This document shows positions 17,433-24,427 of a stretch of 64,000 nt of DNA, in pieces. The notes beneath the pieces are model-generated. The model made no database searches. It was not told where the DNA came from and was given only the letters and a program-made list of their open reading frames with translations. The DNA comes from Negativibacillus massiliensis (GTDB lineage Bacteria; Bacillota; Clostridia; Oscillospirales; Ruminococcaceae): NCBI RefSeq assembly GCF_900148495.1, contig NZ_FTRU01000008.1, forward strand, positions 682,001-746,000. The letters are read 5' to 3'. The number at the start of each line of letters is the position of its first letter. Position 1 is the stretch's first letter. The translations under genes and the position numbers were made by a program.

Positions 17433-17451
17433 ATAAACCCTCTTTCTTTCT

Positions 17452-17480
17452 ATTATAGCAAGTCGGACGTACGACGTCAA
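17452..17480 (-). promoter_or_regulatory. Sigma-A promoter with embedded operator copy 2
   Basis: The minus strand has TTGACG (17475-17480), a 17-bp spacer and TATAAT (17452-17457). The spacer contains GTCGGACGTACGAC (17462-17475), the second copy of the repeat found at the start codon. The geometry of one site between -35 and -10 and one downstream is that of a repressed promoter. Confidence 0.7.
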
Positions 17481-17544
17481 GGATGATGACGGTATTTGGT
17501 ATTGTTTTACATCTAAATTTGGTGTGAAGTAAAGTTTTAGTTTT

Positions 17545-17846
17545 GTGGGCTCATGCCGCCCACACTGGCACTGACTTTTCTTTCACGAGAAAAGTCAGCA
17601 AAAGCGTGTGTAAGGGGCTTCCCCTTACATATCCCCTGGGGGAAGTTTCCCCCGCAGTAACCGCAAGCGGTCACGCTCCCCCTCTTATGTAGGGTGTTCA
17701 TGGGGGAGTCGAGAGGGGGCAATGCCCCCTTTCCGCTGGAAATCCAAAAACCAGCAGGTTTTTGGTGAATCTTTGGGTACTTTCTTTTCACAAGAAAGTA
17801 CCCGCGGGTGTGGGGTGCGTAACCCCACAGGCTGAGCCTGCACCCG
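17545..17846. repeat. Dense hairpin repeat (non-coding)
   Basis: Roughly 300 bp that are almost entirely inverted repeats. Examples are GTGGGC/GCCCAC, CTGACTTTTCT/AGAAAAGTCAG, GTAAGGGG/CCCCTTAC, GGGGGAA/TTCCCCC, CCGC/GCGG, AGGGGGC/GCCCCCT, CCAAAAACC/GGTTTTTGG, GGTACTTTCTT/AAGAAAGTACC, GTGGGGT/ACCCCAC and CAGGCT/AGCCTG. A 143-codon frame spans it on the minus strand, but the palindromes explain the sequence better than a protein. It resembles dispersed intergenic repeats of gut clostridia, but I cannot show other copies here. Confidence 0.7.
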
Positions 17847-17930
17847 ATTTCGCGTCTTGGCATACTGTTAGGTTTTTGCTTTACCACGCGGAATGAGTTA
17901 AGAAGAAAAATGATTTTGTCAGTGTTATAT

Positions 17931-18089
17931 ATGGGTATAAAGTATAAAAACTCAAAACATCCTCCCAAAAGAGTGCAGAATTCGGCAACACCAGGACCCT
18001 TTTCTTATAAAGGAAAACTGTATGGACAGTTTCCCTGCTTGTTGCGCTATGCGACTAAAAAGATGGAAAATGCTGCCTTTATGGTGTAA
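17931..18089 (+). other. Short open frame of unknown status
   Basis: A 52-codon frame from ATG to TAA, encoding a basic peptide with SYKGKLYGQFPCLLRYATKKM. There is no clear ribosome site. The same frame is open further upstream, so it could be the tail of a decayed gene. Nothing in it is recognised. The rest of 17847-18169 holds no other feature I can support. Confidence 0.2.
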
Positions 18090-18169
18090 GCATGCGATTC
18101 CTTTTTAAAGCGAATGGATACACTCGCAATCATCTATGATAGCAGTTCGTATATTTGTGTTTCTTTTCT

Positions 18170-18958
18170 CTATTCTTTTCTGAATATATCAAGTGTGTGA
18201 TGAGAGTAACCAATCATATCTTGTCTTTCACAAGTTGCAAGATGATACTTTAGATATAAGTCATACATTCTGTCATCCATTTGATCTACGGTTTCTCTCA
18301 TGTGATTTGTGTAGCCATCAGAAGCAATAAAGTGAAGCTGAGTAACGTTGAACTCCGAACGGAGCTTATCAATATCTTCCTTTCTGTATAACTCAAATAT
18401 GTCCCACGGATTTGAGAAGCTATCAAATGTTTCTGTGTTGAGCTTACATTTTTCAATAATGTTGTAGATTTCGCCACGGATAAAACCGTATGACAAAATA
18501 CTTGCATCACCCATACAATAAGCGGCAAAAATGATACCACCTTTTTTTGTGACTCGGATCGCTTCTGATAAGGCTTTTAACTGATCTTCTTTTGTGAATA
18601 AATGATACATTGGACCGAGCAGCAGAGTAATATCATAAGTATCGCTCTCAAAATCAGGCAAATCAATAGCATTCCCTTGCTTGATTGTTATAGGTTCGCC
18701 TTCAATGGTGTTTTGCTTGAAGATTTCGATATTATGCTCAACTAATTCGACTGCGTCCACTCGATAGCCTTTTTGTGCCAAAGCATGGCTATATCGACCT
18801 GTTCCTGCACCAATCTCTAAGACTCGCATATTTGGCTTGAGATACTTTTCAATATATTTCATAGTAGTGATATACTCCACCATGCCATGTTTTGAGATAA
18901 GACGTCCTTCTTCATCGTATGCCTCATAATAATTTGTTAAACGGTCTTTCGTTTCCAT
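18170..18958 (-). CDS. Class I SAM-dependent methyltransferase under attenuation control
   Basis: 262 residues preceded by AGGAGG. The Rossmann motif I is VLEIGAGTGRYS (about 46-57), followed by the acidic VDAVELVEHN and the motif IV-like YDITLLLGPMYHL. The N-terminus YYEAYDEEGRL and the long C-terminal cap are typical of small-molecule methyltransferases. It is not an Erm-type rRNA dimethylase. It looks AT-richer than its neighbours, suggesting recent acquisition. It is downstream of a leader peptide and terminator, the arrangement used by genes induced by ribosome-targeting antibiotics. The substrate is unknown. Confidence 0.85.
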   Translation of the reverse strand: METKDRLTNYYEAYDEEGRLISKHGMVEYITTMKYIEKYLKPNMRVLEIGAGTGRYSHALAQKGYRVDAVELVEHNIEIFKQNTIEGEPITIKQGNAIDLPDFESDTYDITLLLGPMYHLFTKEDQLKALSEAIRVTKKGGIIFAAYCMGDASILSYGFIRGEIYNIIEKCKLNTETFDSFSNPWDIFELYRKEDIDKLRSEFNVTQLHFIASDGYTNHMRETVDQMDDRMYDLYLKYHLATCERQDMIGYSHHTLDIFRKE

Positions 18959-18983
18959 ATCAAAACCTCCTAAAAAAAGTATA

Positions 18984-19024
18984 AAAAAACAGTGCAGGCT
19001 AAGAGTTACTCATAGCTTGCACTG
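18984..19024 (-). terminator. Attenuator terminator upstream of the methyltransferase
   Basis: On the minus strand, CAGTGCAAGCTATGAGT pairs with ACTCTTAGCCTGCACTG (two mismatches), followed immediately by seven T. It ends only about 15 bases before the AGGAGG of the methyltransferase. It must therefore be read through for expression. Confidence 0.85.
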
Positions 19025-19056
19025 CGTTTAGCTGAATCAGATTAGAAATATATACT

Positions 19057-19170
19057 CTAATTACTTAAAAAAGTGTACAGCAATGTAAGCCCGTTGTTCT
19101 GCCAATCATAAGCAGGGACTGCGGGCTGCATAACGACTACATTATTAAAATGGTCGATATGGTTTAACAT
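19057..19170 (-). CDS. Leader peptide (37 codons) of the attenuated methyltransferase
   Basis: ATG preceded by TTAGGAGGTAAGGCA and ended by TAG. The peptide starts MLNHIDHFNNVVV, continues with the QPAVPAYDW stretch and ends YTFLSN. Its codons overlap a large stem: AGCCCG/CGGGCT (19122-19127 with 19088-19093), with an inner CTGC/GCAG. Ribosome position on it could therefore switch RNA folds before the downstream terminator. Good ribosome site, position and structure support translation. I know no database entry for it. Confidence 0.7.
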   Translation of the reverse strand: MLNHIDHFNNVVVMQPAVPAYDWQNNGLTLLYTFLSN

Positions 19171-19197
19171 TGCCTTACCTCCTAAATAATTAAAGAG

Positions 19198-19226
19198 ATT
19201 GTACTCCTTTATTTTTTGGCTGTCAA
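19198..19226 (-). promoter_or_regulatory. Strong sigma-A promoter of the attenuated methyltransferase
   Basis: Minus strand TTGACA, a 17-bp spacer, then TACAAT: one base from full consensus, starting transcription just ahead of the leader peptide. Confidence 0.85.
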
Positions 19227-19292
19227 GATATTTCTGTGAATTTACTCATTATGTGAGATTAACGTTTTCTGCACGCCTGTTATGCTGACTAA

Positions 19293-19640
19293 TTAAAAGG
19301 CACGAAAAAGGTTGAGGGTTGCATAGCCCTCGCAAATCTCCACCTGTGCGGAATCAATCATCGCACCAATCAAAATCAGTTCGTTTTCGTCCTGAAAATC
19401 ACCGCTGCCGTTTAATCCCCAGTAGCTTTCCTCAATCTCCGGAGCACGTCCGCGGGTCAGATTTTCTTCCAGATGCTCTACTGTGCGCTGCATTTTTATG
19501 TCAAAATTGCTCGCGAAAAAGATGTGGAATCCGTCTGGTTTCTGCTTTATCTTAACCACCATGTCGTTGGAGCCGACAGAGAAGAAAAAAGTTGTCAGCT
19601 CGTCAACAATAGTGGTGATTTTTTTTCTGGTAAATAGCAT
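19293..19640 (-). CDS. Uncharacterised small protein, partner of the DUF1576 gene
   Basis: 115 residues preceded by AAAGGA at 9 bases. It is predicted soluble, with an acidic middle (EHLEENLTRGRAPEIEE) and a YWGLNGSGDFQDENE stretch. Spacing from the DUF1576 permease is 19 bp, so it is the second gene of that operon. I do not recognise its family. A sensor or regulatory role tied to the permease is a guess. Confidence 0.55.
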   Translation of the reverse strand: MLFTRKKITTIVDELTTFFFSVGSNDMVVKIKQKPDGFHIFFASNFDIKMQRTVEHLEENLTRGRAPEIEESYWGLNGSGDFQDENELILIGAMIDSAQVEICEGYATLNLFRAF

Positions 19641-19659
19641 AGCTTCAATTCCTTTCTAT

Positions 19660-20934
19660 TTAAAAATGATCTTTTCGTTTTTTGAATGTCTCGATGACAG
19701 GAACAATGATCAGGGCAAGGATACCTGCCGAAAAACCGTTGTTGTATAAGTTGAGACCACCATGAAGAATGCCGGTGTTTAAGGCCATGGAAGAATGTAA
19801 GAATCCGACCAGAACACCGTATTGCCAGCCAAACTGACCGCTGATTGGAGCAAGCGCTGTGCCAAACAGTGCAGCAAGCTGTACGCTTGGGTCGTAAATG
19901 TTCCATACCTTGACAAGCGAACCTAAGTATACGCCGCCGATGACAGGAACAACGTTTCGAAGATGTTTACCGAATGCACCAAAACCGATGATGGTGAGGA
20001 TGCCGCCCATGGTTGCACCGTTGATAGTGCCGCCAGTAATCAGGATGTATGCCGAAGCAAAAATTCCCAAGGAGCCCATGTTGAACAGGGTGATCGGCAG
20101 ACCGTCCAGAATGATGAAGTCCGCAACTAGACGACCGGAATGGCGGTAGATGCGGCGGATGGATTTTTTGTCATCCAGCATAAACCATCCTCCTGCCATT
20201 AAGCTTGCCGAAAGAAGGAAGATATATGCAATGACACGCGGATCATTTTCATAAGTCCAGATTAAACTGGAGGTTGTTTCGTAGCCAAACGACTTCATAA
20301 CCGATACAATCAGCGTTCCAACCAGACCCGCAGCAAAACCGACGTTGTACAGATTGTAACCTTGGTGAACCCTCAGACAGTAGGTCGCAAGCGGGGGAAG
20401 GAGAAATCCAATCAAAGTTCCGCACAAAATGACTGCCAGCAATTTTTGTACCAGATTGCCTGACTCGAGCGCCACAACAGTAATTAGTGGAGAAAGCGCA
20501 GTGCCGTAAAGCGCTATGTAAACATATTTGGAGAAGTTTTCTTTCTGGTGTCTGGAAAACAGATAAACACCCAGAATGATCGGCCAGATGTTGGCGATAT
20601 TTTTGCCGAACATCGAGAAACCAGCCATCAAAAAGACACAGGCAATGGTGGGACCGCTGATAGTTGCATGGCTTTTCTTAATAATGATAATGGAAGCTGA
20701 CATAATAAGACCGGAGTTAAAGAAGGTCGCACCAAATCCGCCAACTTTGCTGTAATCGGTGATCAGTCCGTCCGGATGCAGGATGATTTTCCATACTCCC
20801 TGCGCAATGCCGATAGGCGTATCAAACAACAGGGAAAACAACATGGTGGCAATTGCAACCGTCCACAGAATTCGTTCAATCATTTGGGCAGTATTGCTTT
20901 TTTGTTGGTTAGGTTTCGGGTCTATGACATCCAC
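19660..20934 (-). CDS. DUF1576 integral membrane protein
   Basis: 424 residues, at least ten membrane segments, internally duplicated. The halves share GATFFNSGLIMSASII-like and INGATMGGILTIIGF-like repeats, each followed by a GKNIANIWPIILGVYLFS / GKHLRNVVPVIGGVYLGS block. Each half also has a YNLYNVGFAAG / LNLYNNGFSAG motif. This is the DUF1576 family as I remember it. The duplicated, Asn/Gly-rich re-entrant motifs suggest a transporter or channel; the substrate is unknown. A GGGGGAG ribosome site precedes it. It leads an operon with the small gene at 19293. Confidence 0.8.
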   Translation of the reverse strand: MDVIDPKPNQQKSNTAQMIERILWTVAIATMLFSLLFDTPIGIAQGVWKIILHPDGLITDYSKVGGFGATFFNSGLIMSASIIIIKKSHATISGPTIACVFLMAGFSMFGKNIANIWPIILGVYLFSRHQKENFSKYVYIALYGTALSPLITVVALESGNLVQKLLAVILCGTLIGFLLPPLATYCLRVHQGYNLYNVGFAAGLVGTLIVSVMKSFGYETTSSLIWTYENDPRVIAYIFLLSASLMAGGWFMLDDKKSIRRIYRHSGRLVADFIILDGLPITLFNMGSLGIFASAYILITGGTINGATMGGILTIIGFGAFGKHLRNVVPVIGGVYLGSLVKVWNIYDPSVQLAALFGTALAPISGQFGWQYGVLVGFLHSSMALNTGILHGGLNLYNNGFSAGILALIIVPVIETFKKRKDHF

Positions 20935-20975
20935 TCCCCCTTCTGAAAATAAAGACGATAACTTTGCGCCCAGTC

Positions 20976-21005
20976 TTCCACATAGCGCAAGATATGTACT
21001 ATAAT
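20976..21005 (+). promoter_or_regulatory. Possible promoter of yunB
   Basis: TTCCAC, an 18-bp spacer, then TATAAT. An inverted repeat TTGCGC/GCGCAA (20964-20969 with 20985-20990) overlaps the -35 region in the divergent intergenic space shared with the DUF1576 gene. Confidence 0.4.
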
Positions 21006-21156
21006 TTTTATTCTAATATAAACAGGTGTCTTCCGTCAAGAGAAAGAGGTGTGTCCGAACAGAACAGAGAAAACTTTCTGGCGACATGCTGTTTTGTGGA
21101 GATTTTCTTTTGTGAAACATACAATAAAGCAGAAAAACAGGAAGGGGGAATGGTGG

Positions 21157-21804
21157 ATGCGCAGGATGGGACGAAGCTTTTGGGATCGGCATTACCGGTT
21201 GATTGCATGGGGAATGTTGATTACCATTGCCTTTTTGCTGCTGCATGCGCTGGAACTTCGTGTTGCTCCGGTCTTGCTTTCTGCAGCCCAGGCACAAAGT
21301 AAAAATAAAATGGAACAGGTGATCAGCACACAGGTGCAGCAGCTGATGAGCGAAACAGAAGGGGAATTTATGCAGGTTGAGCGCGGAAGCGACGGACAGG
21401 TGTTTTCGGTGGGAATGGATGTTGTTCGCGCCAATATGCTCAAGGCACAGCTTTCGGAAAATCTTTCCCGAGAGTTTGCAAAACTTTCCCAGGAGGAACT
21501 CTCCATTCCAGTGGGTAGTTTGGTGGGAGGTGTTTTTCTGACCGGAAGAGGTCCGGAACTTTCCTTCCATCTGGAACCGTATGGTGCAGCACAGGTAAAC
21601 TTTGTGCAGGAGTTTTCGCAGGCAGGGATTAACCAGACAGTTTATCGGGTGCAGCTTCGGGTACAGGCACAGATGATTTTGTATGCAGGAAATGATCAGA
21701 TTGTCCCGGAAGTGGATACAACCTTTTTGCTGGAAGAACGAATGATTGCTGGAGAGGTACCGTCTGTTTATCCATGGGGTGTACAGAACACAAAAGCGAC
21801 CTAA
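21157..21804 (+). CDS. yunB: Sporulation protein YunB
   Basis: 215 residues from the ATG after GAAGGGGG; the longer frame from 21049 has an atypical head. There is one N-terminal membrane anchor (LIAWGMLITIAFLLLHALEL). The extracytoplasmic domain follows, with SVGMDVVRANMLKAQLSENLS and IPVGSLVGGVFLTGRGPELSFHLEPYG, the YunB signature. In Bacillus it is a SigE-controlled gene needed for proper spore formation. It is followed by a DUF4358 lipoprotein gene 150 bp downstream. Confidence 0.88.
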   Translation: MRRMGRSFWDRHYRLIAWGMLITIAFLLLHALELRVAPVLLSAAQAQSKNKMEQVISTQVQQLMSETEGEFMQVERGSDGQVFSVGMDVVRANMLKAQLSENLSREFAKLSQEELSIPVGSLVGGVFLTGRGPELSFHLEPYGAAQVNFVQEFSQAGINQTVYRVQLRVQAQMILYAGNDQIVPEVDTTFLLEERMIAGEVPSVYPWGVQNTKAT

Positions 21805-21956
21805 ATAAAAAATGAAAATTTTTAACTTTTCTTCCAGACTTTGTTTTTGATGAAATGCGTTTTTTTCACATACAATAATATTGCGTCATTATTTCGCATT
21901 CCTTGTGCGGTAATGGCGCAGGAATTTTGACCGAAACAAAGCGAGGAATGATGATA

Positions 21957-22607
21957 ATGAGAAGAATAACCGGACTTGCCCTTGCAGCAATGCTGATGGT
22001 ATCGATGCTGGCAGGCTGTGGTGAAAACGGAACAGTAGACCAGAACAATACTACCGGTATGATTGAACAGGGCGCAAACGACATGAAGAATGATATGACA
22101 AAAGAAGCGCAGCGAGCAAAAGACAGCGCGGAAAATGGAATCAACTCGGTGGATGAAGCAATGCAGAACGAGGAAGGCATGATCATGGCAGCCGGAACAA
22201 GGATTCAGGATGTTGTGATGAAGCTGGGAGAAACATTTGGCATTACCATGCCGCAAAAACTGGATGAAACTGCCCTGAAGGATGTCTTTGGCATTGATCC
22301 GGCAAACATTGAGGAATATTATGGTGAATATTCTGCAGTGAATACCTCTGCGGACCATCTGATTGGCTTAAAGGTAAAGGATGGTAAGGTCGATGAGGTG
22401 CGCACTGCACTGGAAAACCGTAAGAACGAGATCGTTAAGAACTTTGAGGAATATCTGCCAGATCAGTACGAGAAGGCACAGGCAGGACGCATCATTCAAA
22501 AGGGTAACTACCTGTTTCTGGTTATTGGCGGAAACGCAGATGCCAAGGATGGATTTGACGGTGAGATGAACCGTGCAGAGGAAACCATCAACGGATACTT
22601 TAAATAA
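21957..22607 (+). CDS. DUF4358 lipoprotein, second copy
   Basis: 216 residues. The start is the ATG 9 bases after GCGAGGA. The lipobox LAGC is near residue 21. A hydrophilic helix-forming linker (GANDMKNDMTKEAQRAKDS) comes before the DUF4358-type domain (YYGEYSAVNTSADHLIGLKVKDGK ... GRIIQKGNYLFLVIGG, outline). It is a clear paralogue of the 16031 gene but has a longer linker. It may be a surface sensor or assembly factor; the role is unknown. Confidence 0.8.
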   Translation: MRRITGLALAAMLMVSMLAGCGENGTVDQNNTTGMIEQGANDMKNDMTKEAQRAKDSAENGINSVDEAMQNEEGMIMAAGTRIQDVVMKLGETFGITMPQKLDETALKDVFGIDPANIEEYYGEYSAVNTSADHLIGLKVKDGKVDEVRTALENRKNEIVKNFEEYLPDQYEKAQAGRIIQKGNYLFLVIGGNADAKDGFDGEMNRAEETINGYFK

Positions 22608-22611
22608 GATA

Positions 22612-22643
22612 ACAAAGGTGTGGGAGATGCTCTCACACCTTTG
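22612..22643 (+). terminator. Intrinsic terminator
   Basis: ACAAAGGTGTGGGAGA / TCTCACACCTTTGT with a one-base bulge, followed by TGTTT. It precedes the antiporter promoter. Confidence 0.75.
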
Positions 22644-22647
22644 TTGT

Positions 22648-22676
22648 TTGCAGGCAAAAGGAGGATATGCTATACT
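22648..22676 (+). promoter_or_regulatory. Promoter of the K+/H+ antiporter gene
   Basis: TTGCAG, a 17-bp spacer, then TATACT preceded by TGC (extended -10). Confidence 0.7.
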
Positions 22677-22714
22677 AAAATAAAACGCTTTAAACTGAAA
22701 AAGGAGGAACTGAT

Positions 22715-24304
22715 TTGAACACAGCGCTTTTTTTGATGGGAACAGTGATCGTGATTTGCGTTTTGACGCACAAATTTACCAGCCACCTAAAGGTACCGTC
22801 CCTTTTGTTTTTTATTGGTTTGGGAATGTGTTTTGGTGAAAATGGAATTTTTCGAATCTCGTTTGATGATTATGCACTTTCCGAGATGATCTGTTCGGCC
22901 TGCTTGATTTTTGTTATGTTTTATGGTGGCTTTGGCACCAATATCAAGGAAGCAAAACCGGTAGCGGTTCAATCATTTCTTCTTTCCACACTGGGAGTGG
23001 TGCTGACCGCAGGAATGGTAGGAGTATTTGTACATATCGCACTGGGAGCCGGTTGGCTGGAAAGTATGCTGATCGGTTCGGTGGTATCTTCGACCGATGC
23101 TGCGTCGGTTTTTAATATTCTGCGTTCCAAAAAACTGAATCTGAAAGATAATACCGCATCATTGCTGGAGCTGGAATCCGGTTCTAATGACCCGATGTCC
23201 TATATGTTGACGGTAGTGATGGTCAGCCTGCTGAGCGGTCAGGAAATATCTGTTGGAATGTTGCTGCTCAAACAGATTGCGATTGGTGTTTTGTGCGGGC
23301 TTGTTTTGGGAAAGGTGACAGTATGGCTGTTAAACAACCTTTCCATCGAACTGGAGCAGGGGGAAACTATCCTGGTGTTTGCCGTTGCAACCCTTGCTTA
23401 CACTCTGCCGGGACTGCTCGGGGGAAATGGATATTTGAGCGTTTACCTGTGCGGTATTTTGATGGGAAACTCCTATCTTCCGGGAAAACGGGATCTGGTA
23501 CACTTTTTCGATGTGGTTACCGGTGTCTGCCAGATGATGATTTTCTTTCTGCTTGGTCTGCTGGTTACACCGGCAAAGCTGCCGCAGGTAATTCTGCCAT
23601 CTTTGCTGATTATGCTGTTCATGACACTGATTGCACGTCCAATATCGGTGCTTGGTATTTTGCTTCCCTTCAAAGCCAGATTGGGACAGATCGGTCTGGT
23701 ATCCTGGGCAGGGCTGAGAGGAGTGGCTTCCATCGTATTTGCTATCTTTGCGGTCATGCAAGGGGTATCTGCTCAGTATAATCTGTTTAATCTAGTGTTC
23801 TGTATCGTTCTGTTTTCGCTGTCTGTTCAGGGAGCGCTTCTGCCATGGATGTCCAAAAAGATGCGGATGATTGACGAAAAAGCGGACGTACTCAAAACCT
23901 TTACCGACTACAAGGAAGTAAACGATGTGAGCTTTGTAAAAATCTCGGTGCAGGAAGGCCATCGCTGGTGCAGAAAAAAGCTGTGGGAGATTGCCCTGCC
24001 AAACGACCTGCTGGTGGTCTTGATTATGCGGGGAGAAGAAAAGATTACGCCAAATGGGGACACCCAGATTCTTCCGGGAGATCTGCTTGTGATTGCCGCG
24101 CGGGAATTTGAAGACAGGGAAAACCTGACCCTGCGGGAGATTACAGTGGAAAATAACGACCGACTCAAAGGCAGGACCCTTTCAGAAATCAACCTCACAC
24201 AAAAAGGACTGATTGTTATGATTGAGCGCGGCAAGCAGACGATTATTCCAAATGGAAACACCCGTATCGAGGAGGGGGATTTATTGGTAGTGGCAAAGTT
24301 TTAG
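22715..24304 (+). CDS. CPA1-type K+(Na+)/H+ antiporter with two RCK-C domains (NhaP2/CvrA-like)
   Basis: 529 residues; the TTG start is 7 bases after AGGAGG. About twelve membrane helices contain the ion-binding region STDAASVFNIL and ELESGSNDPMSYMLT (the ND pair). Two consecutive RCK_C/TrkA_C modules follow (about 405-475 and 478-529), each with a PNGxTxIxxGDLLVV ending. RCK_C modules bind nucleotides or ions to gate transport, and two in tandem is more than the single one I recall for NhaP2. Likely role: cytoplasmic K+ and pH homeostasis. Confidence 0.9.
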   Translation: MNTALFLMGTVIVICVLTHKFTSHLKVPSLLFFIGLGMCFGENGIFRISFDDYALSEMICSACLIFVMFYGGFGTNIKEAKPVAVQSFLLSTLGVVLTAGMVGVFVHIALGAGWLESMLIGSVVSSTDAASVFNILRSKKLNLKDNTASLLELESGSNDPMSYMLTVVMVSLLSGQEISVGMLLLKQIAIGVLCGLVLGKVTVWLLNNLSIELEQGETILVFAVATLAYTLPGLLGGNGYLSVYLCGILMGNSYLPGKRDLVHFFDVVTGVCQMMIFFLLGLLVTPAKLPQVILPSLLIMLFMTLIARPISVLGILLPFKARLGQIGLVSWAGLRGVASIVFAIFAVMQGVSAQYNLFNLVFCIVLFSLSVQGALLPWMSKKMRMIDEKADVLKTFTDYKEVNDVSFVKISVQEGHRWCRKKLWEIALPNDLLVVLIMRGEEKITPNGDTQILPGDLLVIAAREFEDRENLTLREITVENNDRLKGRTLSEINLTQKGLIVMIERGKQTIIPNGNTRIEEGDLLVVAKF

Positions 24305-24366
24305 CTGGTTTTGCAGGCAGGATATGTATGATATGCTACAGCCGTTTAAAAAATCCATTTCCTGTC

Positions 24367-24396
24367 TTGACCGGGACAAGACAGCTATGCTATACT
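24367..24396 (+). promoter_or_regulatory. Promoter of the ABC-F gene
   Basis: TTGACC, an 18-bp spacer, then TATACT with TGC in front (extended -10); start codon about 30 bases downstream. Confidence 0.75.
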
Positions 24397-24427
24397 CATA
24401 GCGACTAATTAGGAATGGAGAATCAGT

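Noticed and set aside
17537-17968. 143-codon minus-strand frame in the hairpin region
   Set aside because: The sequence is made of inverted repeats; the peptide is a by-product of the palindromes and has no ribosome site.
17428-19292. Integrative element or transposon carrying the methyltransferase
   Set aside because: No integrase, transposase or clear direct repeats were found at the edges; only composition and context suggest acquisition.
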